This document shows, piece by piece, positions 1 through 8,294 of a DNA stretch of 64,000 nucleotides. Positions within the stretch are counted from its first letter, which is position 1; the number at the start of each line of letters is the position of its first letter. Under the pieces are notes generated by a model. The model ran no database searches. It saw nothing but the letters and a program-made list of their open reading frames with translations, and had not been told where the DNA came from. Made by a program: the position numbers and the translations under genes. The DNA is from Chloroflexota bacterium (GTDB lineage Bacteria; Chloroflexota; UBA11872), in NCBI GenBank assembly GCA_028873795.1, contig JAPPNP010000027.1, positions 23,488-87,487 on the forward strand, read 5' to 3'.

Positions 1-1
1 G

Positions 2-319
2 CTGGTGGCCGACCGCGAGAACGACCGCATCCAGGTCTTCGATCGCGATGGCGTCTACATCACCGAATGGGGCGATATCCCGTTGCCGAGCGACTTCTAC
101 GTCGACGAGGACCGCGGCGCCATTTACGTCAGCGAGCTCAATCGCGGCATCACGATCTTCGATTTCGACGGCAAGGTGATCACCCACTGGGCCCAGGAAC
201 GCGAACCGCCCGACCGGATCGGCGGACCGCACGGCATCTGGGTGGACGACCAGGGCGCGGTGTACATCGGCGAAGTCGGCGCCGACAGCTACCTGCACAA
301 GTGGGTGCCGGTGCGCTAG
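2..319 (+). CDS. NHL/beta-propeller repeat protein, C-terminal fragment
   Basis: This is the 3' end of a gene that begins before the window; the frame is open to the left edge. About 105 residues are visible and contain two to three propeller-type repeats of the form DRIQVFDRDGVYITEWG, followed by a GIWVDDQGAVYIGEVG strand set. Such repeats are typical of NHL-repeat or peptidylglycine-lyase-like six-bladed propellers, often secreted and used for binding. No catalytic residues can be assigned from the fragment. It ends 76 nt before the ABC exporter operon and is probably unrelated to it. Confidence 0.7.
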   Translation: MVADRENDRIQVFDRDGVYITEWGDIPLPSDFYVDEDRGAIYVSELNRGITIFDFDGKVITHWAQEREPPDRIGGPHGIWVDDQGAVYIGEVGADSYLHKWVPVR

Positions 320-395
320 CGCGCCGGCGTCGCCGCGAACTCGCGGATTGGACGCGAGGCGCTAGGCTCGGGAGTCGTCCGCTTCAGGGGTTTGC

Positions 396-1379
396 ATGTC
401 CGCCGACGTTCGCGTGCGCCACCTGGTCAAGCACTACGAGGTCGCCGACCGTGAAGGCGGCCTGCGCGCGTCGTTGCGCAGCGTCGTGCGGCGACGCCAC
501 CGGTCCGTCCGCGCCGTCGACGACATCACCTTCGATGTGGAACCCGGCGAGATCGTCGGATTTCTGGGTCCCAACGGCGCCGGGAAGACCACGGCGCTCA
601 AGCTGCTGAGCGGGCTGCTGCATCCGACGGCAGGCGAGGCCACGGTGCTCGACTTCACCCCGTGGGAGCGCCGGCGCGAGTTTCTATCGCAGATCACGCT
701 CATCATGGGCCAGCGCCAGCAGCTCTACTGGGACTTGCCGGCCCTCGACACCTTTCTGGTCAACAAGGCCGTGTTCGGCTTGGAGGACGCCGCCTACCGC
801 GAGGCCGTCGACCTGCTGGTCGGGCTGCTCGAGCTCGAGGAGATCCTCACCAAGCCCGTGCGCCAGCTTTCCCTCGGTGAGCGCATGAAGGCCGAGCTTG
901 CGGCCGGCCTCTTGCACCGTCCCCGCGTGCTGTTTCTCGACGAGCCCACCATCGGCCTCGACGTGACCATGCAGCAGCGCATCCGCGACTTCGTCACGCG
1001 CTACAACGCCACAACCGGGGCCACGATTCTGCTCACCAGCCACTACATGGCCGACGTGAAGGCGCTGGCCGAGCGTGTGATCGTGATCGACCACGGCAAG
1101 CTGCTCTACGACGGCCCGCTCACCGGCCTCATCGACCGCTACGCCCCGCACAAGACCATCACGCTGCACCTCGAGCGGCCCGTCGATCGTGCGGATGTGG
1201 CGGCCTACGGCGAAGTCGTTTCGGCCGACGACGTGCAGGTCAGCGTGCGCACCGACAAGGCGCAGGCGGCCTCGGTGACGGCCCGCATGCTGGCGGAGCT
1301 GCCGGTGGCCGACCTGAGCGTTGAGGACCCGCCGCTGGAATACGTCATCGACCAGGTGTTTCACCGGCGCGCGTCGTGA
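396..1379 (+). CDS. ABC-2 type exporter, ATP-binding protein (COG4586-like)
   Basis: Nucleotide-binding subunit of an efflux ABC transporter, cytoplasmic, 327 residues. Walker A is GPNGAGKT at about 58-65, the signature is LSLGER near 160, Walker B is VLFLDEP near 180 and the switch histidine lies in LLTSHYMADV. The C-terminal third is the extra regulatory region usual in ABC-2 exporters. The next two genes are permeases, each overlapping its predecessor by 4 nt. The set matches the COG4586/COG4587/COG3694 three-gene exporter family, in which some members export cationic toxic compounds. The substrate here cannot be read from sequence. Confidence 0.9.
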   Translation: MSADVRVRHLVKHYEVADREGGLRASLRSVVRRRHRSVRAVDDITFDVEPGEIVGFLGPNGAGKTTALKLLSGLLHPTAGEATVLDFTPWERRREFLSQITLIMGQRQQLYWDLPALDTFLVNKAVFGLEDAAYREAVDLLVGLLELEEILTKPVRQLSLGERMKAELAAGLLHRPRVLFLDEPTIGLDVTMQQRIRDFVTRYNATTGATILLTSHYMADVKALAERVIVIDHGKLLYDGPLTGLIDRYAPHKTITLHLERPVDRADVAAYGEVVSADDVQVSVRTDKAQAASVTARMLAELPVADLSVEDPPLEYVIDQVFHRRAS

Positions 1380-2179
1380 TGCGCTCGCGCACGCTGGCGG
1401 GCTTCGCGTCGCTGCTCCGCGCGGAGCTGGCGGACCTGTTCCAGTACCGCATCGAGATGTTCCTGTACGGCCTCTGGCAGGTGGTGAATCCCATCATCTA
1501 CCTGGTCATCTGGTCCACCGTGGTCGGCAGCGGCGACATCGCCGGCTACGACCGCGACGACTTCGTCCTCTACTACCTCGTGTTCATGGCGGTGTCGCAC
1601 CTCACCCTGGCGATCGAGGTCTACACGATGGCGCCGAGCATCCAGACCGGGCGGCTCTCGCCCCACATGCTTCGCCCGCTGCATCCGTTCTGGCGCGCGG
1701 GGGCGCTCAACATTGCCTACAAGGCCGTGAACCTGATGTTCCTGGTTCCCATCTGGATCGGCCTCGCCCTGATTCTCCGTCCGGCGTTCGATCCAGACTG
1801 GCTGGGAATCGCGCTGTTCCTGCCGTCCATGGTTATGGCGGCCTCGATTTCGTTCCTCATCGGCTCGTGCTTCGCGATGTTCGCCTTCTGGACCACGCGC
1901 TCGATGTCGTTTTGGGATATCTGGATGAGCTTGACCCTTCTGCTCGGCGGCCAGGTCGCGCCAGTCGCCGTGCTTCCCGGCGTGCTGCAGCAAGCCGCCG
2001 TGATCCTGCCGATGCGCTACACGGTCGGCTTCCCCATCGAGGTCGCGCTGGGCCGGGTCCAGGGCGCGGAGCTCGCCGCGGGACTGGCGATCCAGGCCGG
2101 ATGGACGGTCGCCGCCATGGCGGCCTTTGTCGTGCTCTGGCGGGCCGGGGTGAAGCGTTATGGGGCGGTGGGCGCGTGA
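1376..2179 (+). CDS. ABC-2 family permease (COG4587-like)
   Basis: Integral membrane subunit, 267 residues, with about six hydrophobic segments and short charged loops. It begins with GTG inside the stop of the ATPase gene (GTGA overlap); an ATG follows as the next codon (1379), so the exact start is one of two. Residues near 25-45 (LFQYRIEMFLYGLWQVVNPIIY) are the usual N-terminal region of these permeases. It should form a heterodimeric pore with the following permease, driven by the ATPase encoded upstream. Confidence 0.85.
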   Translation: MMRSRTLAGFASLLRAELADLFQYRIEMFLYGLWQVVNPIIYLVIWSTVVGSGDIAGYDRDDFVLYYLVFMAVSHLTLAIEVYTMAPSIQTGRLSPHMLRPLHPFWRAGALNIAYKAVNLMFLVPIWIGLALILRPAFDPDWLGIALFLPSMVMAASISFLIGSCFAMFAFWTTRSMSFWDIWMSLTLLLGGQVAPVAVLPGVLQQAAVILPMRYTVGFPIEVALGRVQGAELAAGLAIQAGWTVAAMAAFVVLWRAGVKRYGAVGA

Positions 2180-2967
2180 TCGGGCGTCTGGCTCAGATTG
2201 CCGGGGCGTACTTTCGCTCGGCGCTGCAGGAGGAGTTCGCCTATCGCGGCGACTTGTTCGGCAACGTCATTCGCAGCGTGCTCAATCTCGGAACCGCCAT
2301 CGGCGGCGTGGTCGTGATCTTCAGCCACACCGAGACGCTGGGCGGATGGACCCTCGGCCAGACGTTGTCGCTGTTGGGGATCTTTGTGTTCGTCAACGGC
2401 TTCGTGGCGATGTTCATGTCGCCCAGCCTCAACCGGGTCGTCGAGGAAGTGCGCGAGGGCACCTTCGACTACGTGCTCATGAAGCCGGTGCCGGCGCTGT
2501 TTCTGGCCAGCGCGCGGCGCTTTGCCGTCTGGCACGTCTCCGACATCGTGCTCGGGGCGATCGTCCTCGGCGTGGCCCTGGCCGGCCTCGACGTGCGCGC
2601 CTCCGGCTGGGGGGTGCTGTTGTTCGTGGCGTTGCTGGCCTGCGGCGTAACCATCGTCTACGCCATCTGGCTGGCGTTGACCACGCTGGTGTTCTGGTTC
2701 GTGCGCGTGGCCAACGTCACGATGATCTTCAACCTGTTCTTCCAGACCGGGCGCTACCCCATCGAGGTCTACCCGTTCTGGCTGCGCCAGCTCCTGACGT
2801 TCGTGTTCCCGGTGGCGTTCGTCACCACGGTGCCGGCGCAGGCCGTGACGGGCCGCGACCCATCGTGGCTGGTATGGGTCGCGCCCGTCATCGCCGTCGT
2901 CGCGCTGCTCGCCGCCACGCGATTCTGGCGCTTCGGCCTGAGCCGCTACACCAGCGCCTCCAGCTAG
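2176..2967 (+). CDS. ABC-2 family permease (DUF990/COG3694-like)
   Basis: Second membrane subunit of the exporter, 263 residues with about six membrane segments. The start is the GTG at 2176, which overlaps the stop of the previous permease by 4 nt. The reading frame is open further upstream, but that part overlaps the other two exporter genes. The region YVLMKPVPALFLASARRF is characteristic of the DUF990 permease family. Its stop codon shares the four bases CTAG with the stop of the convergent lipoprotein gene. The pairing of two unlike permeases with one ATPase supports a complete exporter. Confidence 0.85.
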   Translation: MIGRLAQIAGAYFRSALQEEFAYRGDLFGNVIRSVLNLGTAIGGVVVIFSHTETLGGWTLGQTLSLLGIFVFVNGFVAMFMSPSLNRVVEEVREGTFDYVLMKPVPALFLASARRFAVWHVSDIVLGAIVLGVALAGLDVRASGWGVLLFVALLACGVTIVYAIWLALTTLVFWFVRVANVTMIFNLFFQTGRYPIEVYPFWLRQLLTFVFPVAFVTTVPAQAVTGRDPSWLVWVAPVIAVVALLAATRFWRFGLSRYTSASS

Positions 2968-4658
2968 GCCGCGCGCCGGCGCCTCACCGCGCGCACGGCG
3001 GCAATGAGGACCGCGACCGCGACCAGGATTGGTCCACCGATGATGGCGATGGTGAGCCCGGCGTCGGCCGCCCACTGGGCGAAGCGACCCAGCCGGTCGA
3101 CGCTCTCGCGGGCCGTCGAACCCGGATTCCAGACATCGCGGTCGGCCACGTCCTCCGGCAGCACGGTCAGGAACGTGGTGCTGGAGTTGTCCACGTCGGC
3201 GCGATCCGGCTCGTCCGACGTGATCGTCGTGTCGGTCTGCAGGCGCCCGGAGTCGGCCTCCACTCGCGCCACGTAGGTCACGTTGTTGGCTTCTCCAGGC
3301 CCCAGCCGCGGGTATTCCCACACGATCGCGTTTCGCGCCTCGTCATAGCGACCGCCGCCGTCCGCGCGCACGAACTGCATGCCGTCCGGCAGGCGCTCCT
3401 CGAGTCTCACGTTGCGGGCGTCGGTGTTGCCGGAGTTGCGGAACTCCAGACCGTAGGCCACGTCCTGCCCGACGGGCACGGCGGCCGGGCCGGCCTTGAA
3501 AATGGACAGGTCCACGTGAAACGGCAGCGTGGCCTCGGCGCGGTTGTTGGAGCCGTCGCTCTCCGGGCCCGACGTCGAGACCTCTGCGCGCGCTTGCATC
3601 TCGAGCGCGTCGCTCTCCAGCCTTACGTCGCTGCTGACGAATCGCGCCTCGCCGGGACCCAGCCGTTCGATCGTCCACGTCACCGTGTGGGCGGACGGGT
3701 TGTAGACGCCGCCGTCGGAGGCGGCCAGGAAGATCATGCCCGGGTCCAGCCGGTCAACCACCTCCACTTGCCTGAGATCGACCGTGCCCTCGTTCCACAC
3801 CGACAGGCTGAGGCTGGTCGAATCGTGCATGCGGAAATGGCTTGGGACTTCGCGCAGCACGATCAGGTCCGCCGCCGGATGCAGGCGCAGCACGATCGTG
3901 GCCAGGGTTGTTTGGTTGGTCAGCACATTGAGCTGGCCCTGAAGCACCTCGATGCGCTCACGCACGTCCGTGAGCTCGCGCTGCACCTCGATGGTGTCCT
4001 GCACGCTTTGCGCGCGGGCCAGAATCTCCAGCAGCTGTTGCTCCGCGGCGGTGGCGTTGCGCAGCCGCGCGGTCAGATCGGTGTACTGCGCCGTCACGTC
4101 CTGGCTGCGGATGTCTTCGTCGATCACCTCGGCGCCGATGTTGCGCAACGCGGCGAGCGTGGCGTCGAACGCCTCCACGGGCACGCGCACGGTGATGGTG
4201 CTCACACGCCGCGGGTCGTCCTGCTGGATGTTCGACGCGGCGACGAACGCGCCGGCGATTCCCGCGATGATGTCCTCGACCTGGGTCACCGCGGCTGCAA
4301 GCTCGGCGACGACGACGCTGAGCGTGCCGGTGCGGATGATCTGGCGCTCGACGGCGGCGGCGTCGAGTGACTGCGGTGCGGTTGCCGCCAGCGCGCTTGC
4401 CGGCGCCGGCGCTGCCGTCACCATCTTCTCAACGACCTTCTCAACGACGACCTCTACCGGCACCTCCTTGATGACCTCGACCTCGACCGGCACCTCACGC
4501 ACGACCCTGGCCGCTTCGGACTCCTGAGCCATAGCCATTGCCGGCTCGGCCATTGCTCGGTCGTCGAAGTCAAGTGATTCAGCTGAACTCTCGGCGTCGC
4601 CGCACGCCATGAGCGCGAAGACGATCAAAACGATGAATGCCGCTCGAAACTGGTGCAT
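2964..4658 (-). CDS. DUF4349 lipoprotein with conserved-repeat domains and C-terminal membrane anchor
   Basis: Predicted cell-surface lipoprotein, 564 residues. A signal peptide ends in a lipobox-like LMAC at about 16-19, followed by an acidic linker and a short VREVPVEVEVIKEVPVEV tract. Residues about 105-265 form a DUF4349 domain with a coiled-coil stretch (RELTDVRERIEVLQGQLNVL). Two DUF11-like beta domains follow, each with a DLRQVEVVDRLDPGM or NVRLEERLPDGM type motif, and a C-terminal membrane helix ends in a RRRRR-rich tail. The architecture suggests a surface or envelope structural role; no enzyme motif is seen. A perfect TTTAACG/CGTTAAA palindrome lies just upstream of the start. Confidence 0.8.
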   Translation of the reverse strand: MHQFRAAFIVLIVFALMACGDAESSAESLDFDDRAMAEPAMAMAQESEAARVVREVPVEVEVIKEVPVEVVVEKVVEKMVTAAPAPASALAATAPQSLDAAAVERQIIRTGTLSVVVAELAAAVTQVEDIIAGIAGAFVAASNIQQDDPRRVSTITVRVPVEAFDATLAALRNIGAEVIDEDIRSQDVTAQYTDLTARLRNATAAEQQLLEILARAQSVQDTIEVQRELTDVRERIEVLQGQLNVLTNQTTLATIVLRLHPAADLIVLREVPSHFRMHDSTSLSLSVWNEGTVDLRQVEVVDRLDPGMIFLAASDGGVYNPSAHTVTWTIERLGPGEARFVSSDVRLESDALEMQARAEVSTSGPESDGSNNRAEATLPFHVDLSIFKAGPAAVPVGQDVAYGLEFRNSGNTDARNVRLEERLPDGMQFVRADGGGRYDEARNAIVWEYPRLGPGEANNVTYVARVEADSGRLQTDTTITSDEPDRADVDNSSTTFLTVLPEDVADRDVWNPGSTARESVDRLGRFAQWAADAGLTIAIIGGPILVAVAVLIAAVRAVRRRRAA

Positions 4659-4682
4659 GGAGACTTCCCGTCGTGTTTAGGC

Positions 4683-4700
4683 TTTAACGCGGTCGTTAAA
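4683..4700. promoter_or_regulatory. Operator-like palindrome upstream of DUF4349 gene
   Basis: Arms TTTAACG and CGTTAAA are perfect 7-bp inverted repeats separated by CGGT, 24 nt upstream of the lipoprotein start on the minus strand. The A+T-rich arms stand out in G+C-rich DNA. The shape fits a site for a dimeric repressor of the TetR type. No -35/-10 pair could be assigned with confidence. Confidence 0.4.
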
Positions 4701-4789
4701 CACTACGCGCAGCGGAAGCGAATCGTTCCCTCCCGGCTCAGCGAAAACGCGGACGTGTTCGGCGGGACGGCCAAAGTGTGCCGCGCCGG

Positions 4790-7231
4790 CTAGCCGGAAT
4801 CTCCGTCGCGGCCGTCGGCCAGCCGGGCCACGCGCAGCAGCTCCACGTCGTCCTTCATGCGCATCACGATCACGCCCGCGGCGTAGCGCCCGAGCGGGCG
4901 AGTGTCCTTGAGTCCGCACCGAATCACCTGACCGTCGGACGAAACCAGCACGATTTCCTCGTCCGGGCTGAGCAGCGTGCGAGCGTCGGCCACCGGTCCC
5001 GTCTTCTCATTCAGGTTGATGGCGCGCAGGCCTTGTCCGCCGCGGCCCTGCGGCCTGAAGTCCGACACCGGCATCTTCTTGCCGTAGCCGTTGCGAGTGA
5101 CCAGCAGCACGTAGGCGTCCTGGTGGACGAGGTCCATCGACACGACCTCGTCCTCCTCGGCCAAGCTGATGGCGCGCACGCCGCCGCTGGTGCGGCCGCT
5201 GGCCCGCACGTTGTCGAGGTTGAAGCGAATGGACAGGCCTTGTCGCGTGAAGAACATCACGCTGTCTTCGTCGGTAGCCAAACGCACCCAGGCCAGCTCG
5301 TCGTCGGGCGCCACGCTCATGGCCAGCAGGCCGTTGTTGCGGATGGTGACGAACTGGGTGAGCGCGCTGCGCTTGACCTGGCCGCGGCGAGTCCCAAACA
5401 CCAGGTAGTCGCCGGCCTCGAAGTTTGGAATGGCCAGGACGGCGGTGGCCGTTTCCCCCTGCTCGATGGGCAGCAGGTTGATCACGTTGATGCCCTGCGC
5501 GTCGCGCCCGTGCTGTGGGATCTCGTAGGTCCGCAGCCGGTAGACCTTGCCGCGGTTGGTAAAGAACAGCAGGTAGTCGTGCGAGTTGGTGATCAGGAAG
5601 TGCTCGACGATCCCGCCGGTCTTGCTGCGGAAGCCAATGATCCCGCGCCCGCCGCGGCCCTGGCGGCGGTAGGCGGTCGCCTGCACGCGCTTGACATAAC
5701 CATTGGACGACAGCGTGACCAGGCAATCCTCATCGGCCACCAGGTCGGCATCCGAAAACTCGCCGGTCGCGCCGGCCAGGATCTCGGTGCGGCGCTCGTC
5801 GCCGAAGCGATCCACCACCTCCCGGGTCTCGGCGCGAATGATCTCCCGCACGCGGTTGGGATCGGCCAGGATGTCCTCCAGGTCGGCGATCTCCGCCCGC
5901 ACGGCGTCGAGCTCGTCGAGAATGCGCTGCCGCTCCAGGCGCACCAGCCGTCGCAGCTGCATGTCGAGGATGGCGTTGGCCTGCGTCTCCGTGAGGCCGA
6001 AACGCTTCATCAGCTCGTTTCGCGCCGCTTCCGTGTCGGCGGCGGCGCGAATGCACTCGATCACGTCGTCGATGTTGTCCAGCGCAATGACGTAGCCCTC
6101 GAGCAGGTGCTCGCGGACGCGCGCTTTCTTGAGATCGAACTCCGTCCGCCGGCGGATCACCTCCCGCCGATGCTCGATGAACAGCTCGATCATGCGCTTG
6201 AGCGTCAGCTGCTCCGGCCGCCCGTCGACCAGGGCCAGCATGTTGATGCTGAAGGTGGTCTGCAGCGACGTGTGCTTGTACAGCTGGTTGAGCACTGCCG
6301 AGGGCCGCGCGTCGCGCTTCAGCTCGATCACCGCCCGCATGCCGTGGCGGTCGGACTCGTCGCGGATGTCCGAAATGCCCTCGATGGTGCTGTTGCGCAC
6401 CAGGCCCGCGATCCGCTCGATCAGCGTGGCCTTGTTCACCATGTAGGGCAGCTCGGTGACGACCAGCGCCATGCGCTCGCCGCGGACCTCCTCGATCGTG
6501 ACCCGGGCGCGCACCACCACCCGACCGCGGCCTTGCCGGTAGGTGTCCTGGATGTCCTCCGCTCCGACGATGCTCGCCGCGGTTGGGAAGTCCGGTCCCT
6601 TGACGAACTTCATCAGGTCGTCTCGGCTCGCGTCGGGCTCGTCCAGCAGGTGCTGGATCGCCCGACCGACTTCGCGCAGGTTGTGCGGCGGAATGCTCGT
6701 GGCCATCCCGACGGCGATGCCCGTCGAGCCGTTGAGCAGCAGATTGGGCACGACGGACGGCAAGACTTCCGGCATTTCGGCCGACCCGTCGAAGTTCTCG
6801 ACGAAACCCACCGTGTCGCGATCGATCTCATCGAGCATCGCGGCCGACATCGCCGTCAGCCGGGTCTCGGTGTACCGCATGGCGGCGGCGGGATCGCCGT
6901 CGACCGAGCCGAAGTTGCCCTGGCCGTCCACGAGCGGATAGCGCAGGGAAAACGGCTGGGCCATGCGCACCAGCGTGTCGTACAGCGCGCCGTCGCCGTG
7001 GGGGTGATATTTCCCCATCGTGTCGCCCACCACGCGCGCCGCCTTGCGGAACCCCGCATTGGGCGCCGCGCCCAGCTCGTCCATCGAATAGAGGAGCCGT
7101 CGCTGGACCGGCTTGAGCCCATCGCGCACGTCTGGGATGGCACGCGCCATGATGGTGCTCATGGCGTAGTCGATGTACGAGGCTTCCATCTCCTCGGCGA
7201 GTTCAATGGGCATGAGACGGTCGTCGGTCAC
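4790..7231 (-). CDS. gyrA: DNA gyrase subunit A
   Basis: Breakage-reunion subunit of DNA gyrase, 813 residues. The N-terminal catalytic core contains the active-site tyrosine (Tyr120 in MRYTETRL) and the HPHGD motif at 76-80. The C-terminal half carries six-bladed pinwheel repeats, and QGRGGRG near residue 520 is the likely GyrA box needed for DNA wrapping, which argues for GyrA rather than ParC. The start is the GTG directly after the moaC stop, supported by an AAGGAG ribosome site 6 nt upstream. At the position of E. coli Ser83 this protein has Gly81; the Asp87 equivalent (Asp85) is kept. Confidence 0.95.
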   Translation of the reverse strand: MTDDRLMPIELAEEMEASYIDYAMSTIMARAIPDVRDGLKPVQRRLLYSMDELGAAPNAGFRKAARVVGDTMGKYHPHGDGALYDTLVRMAQPFSLRYPLVDGQGNFGSVDGDPAAAMRYTETRLTAMSAAMLDEIDRDTVGFVENFDGSAEMPEVLPSVVPNLLLNGSTGIAVGMATSIPPHNLREVGRAIQHLLDEPDASRDDLMKFVKGPDFPTAASIVGAEDIQDTYRQGRGRVVVRARVTIEEVRGERMALVVTELPYMVNKATLIERIAGLVRNSTIEGISDIRDESDRHGMRAVIELKRDARPSAVLNQLYKHTSLQTTFSINMLALVDGRPEQLTLKRMIELFIEHRREVIRRRTEFDLKKARVREHLLEGYVIALDNIDDVIECIRAAADTEAARNELMKRFGLTETQANAILDMQLRRLVRLERQRILDELDAVRAEIADLEDILADPNRVREIIRAETREVVDRFGDERRTEILAGATGEFSDADLVADEDCLVTLSSNGYVKRVQATAYRRQGRGGRGIIGFRSKTGGIVEHFLITNSHDYLLFFTNRGKVYRLRTYEIPQHGRDAQGINVINLLPIEQGETATAVLAIPNFEAGDYLVFGTRRGQVKRSALTQFVTIRNNGLLAMSVAPDDELAWVRLATDEDSVMFFTRQGLSIRFNLDNVRASGRTSGGVRAISLAEEDEVVSMDLVHQDAYVLLVTRNGYGKKMPVSDFRPQGRGGQGLRAINLNEKTGPVADARTLLSPDEEIVLVSSDGQVIRCGLKDTRPLGRYAAGVIVMRMKDDVELLRVARLADGRDGDSG

Positions 7232-7744
7232 TTAGATCTCCTTGGCCGGCAGGTCGGCGGCCTGAAAGTCGCCGCTCGCGCCGCCGGACTTCCTCAGTAG
7301 GCGTACGTCGCGCACGGTCATTTCGCGGTCGACGGCCTTGCACATGTCGTAGACGGTCAAGGCGGCGACGGAGACGGCGGTCAACGCCTCCATCTCCACA
7401 CCGGTGCGGGCCGTGGTGCGCACCGTGGCCTCGATGGTGAGACTCGGCGGGCCGTCCACGGGCTCGATGGCCACATCAATACCGCTCAGGGGCAGCGGGT
7501 GGCACAGCGGAATCAGATCCGGCGTGCGCTTGGCCGCCATGATCCCGGCCAGCCGCGCCACCCCCACGACGTCACCCTTTGGCAGCGCCGACTCGCGGCC
7601 GTCCAACTGCGTGCGGATCAATGCCAGCGTCGCGGCCTGCATCTCGATTCGCGCGGCCGCCACCGCGACGCGCTCGGTCTCCGGTTTTGCGCCGACATCC
7701 ACCATGCGCGGAGCTCCGGCACCGTCAAAGTGCGTCAGCCCCAT
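7232..7744 (-). CDS. moaC: Cyclic pyranopterin monophosphate synthase MoaC
   Basis: Second enzyme of molybdenum cofactor synthesis; it forms cyclic pyranopterin monophosphate from the MoaA product. The 170 residues include [15 protein letters not shown] near 77-91, [20 protein letters not shown] near 115-134 and KAVD, all MoaC hallmarks with the catalytic lysine and aspartate in the last. The last codons Lys-Glu (AAGGAG) double as the ribosome site of gyrA, whose start follows the stop codon directly, so translation of the two is probably linked. The moeA gene lies 15 kb away, so the cofactor genes are not clustered here. Confidence 0.93.
   Translation of the reverse strand: MGLTHFDGAGAPRMVDVGAKPETERVAVAAARIEMQAATLALIRTQLDGRESALPKGDVVGVARLAGIMAAKRTPDLIPLCHPLPLSGIDVAIEPVDGPPSLTIEATVRTTARTGVEMEALTAVSVAALTVYDMCKAVDREMTVRDVRLLRKSGGASGDFQAADLPAKEI
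7238..7243 (-). promoter_or_regulatory. Ribosome binding site of gyrA inside moaC
   Basis: AAGGAG on the minus strand, 6 nt before the GTG at 7231. It decides the gyrA start in favour of the GTG over the in-frame ATG seven codons downstream, and it overlaps the last sense codons of moaC. Confidence 0.7.
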
Positions 7745-8077
7745 GCGTGCGTGGTGGACTCCCTCGTGCGCGATGAAACGGCGGATTTCCCGGGACCAAT
7801 TCTATCAGATTGACGGGCAAAATCGGGATTGCCCGCGGCTTCGCGCCGCCGCTGCGCACGAGCGCGCGAGGCGACGATGGGCGGCCTTAGGGCAAGTCCA
7901 TGATTTGTCGGTTTTTTGTTGCTGCAAACGCTCCCAAGGGCGGTGCTGTGTGGCTCCTTCCGCCGCCGTGGCCTGACTCGGGCAGTCCATGCGGGGAGCG
8001 GCGGGCGCCCCATCGCCGGCGAGCCTTCGTTGACATGCCGACGGCGCGCTACCTAGCATCCGCCAGGGACTCCCGCG
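7745..8077. other. Divergent intergenic region, moaC / small pilin-like gene
   Basis: About 330 nt between two divergent transcription units, so it should hold promoters for both. I see a run of six T (about 7911-7916) but no convincing paired -35/-10 boxes. I could not recognise the conserved core of a molybdenum cofactor riboswitch ahead of moaC. Confidence 0.4.
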
Positions 8078-8290
8078 GTGGCTCGCATGCACGACGACTC
8101 GAACGAACAGACCGACCGCGCCTACGGCGGCTCGATAGTTGGACAGGGCGGACAGGGCGTTGTGGGCTACGCGCTGGTCGCGGTGGCGTTCGTGGTCGTG
8201 CTCGTTCTTGTCCTCACGACGCTTGGCGATAGCATCGGAGAGGGGCTCGACAGCCTGCTGGACACCATCTCCCAGCCATTCACGAGCTAG
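8078..8290 (+). CDS. Small Flp-type pilin-like membrane protein
   Basis: A 70-residue protein with a hydrophilic N-terminus, the motif GGQGVVGYALVAVA, a single hydrophobic helix and TTLGDSIGEGLDSLLDTI. This is the layout of Flp/Tad prepilins, which are cut after a glycine before XXXXEY. Here the tyrosine is kept but the glutamate at mature position 5 is glycine. No tad assembly genes are nearby. The start may be GTG 8078 or ATG 8087. The gene ends 4 nt before the ClpC start, so the two are probably co-transcribed. Function beyond pilin-like is unknown. Confidence 0.65.
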   Translation: MARMHDDSNEQTDRAYGGSIVGQGGQGVVGYALVAVAFVVVLVLVLTTLGDSIGEGLDSLLDTISQPFTS

Positions 8291-8294
8291 CAGC

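Noticed and set aside
4778..7300. Very long open frame opposite gyrA
   Set aside because: It lies exactly opposite a strongly recognised gyrA gene, has His/Gln-rich composition with no family match, and results from G+C-rich codon use.
7745..8077. Possible molybdenum-cofactor riboswitch ahead of moaC
   Set aside because: The conserved stems and core of that RNA could not be found by eye, and moaC is not followed by other cofactor genes.
8139..8294. Extended N-terminus of ClpC overlapping the pilin-like gene
   Set aside because: The Clp N-terminal repeat starts a few residues after GTG 8295; the upstream part is the shadow of the pilin-like gene.
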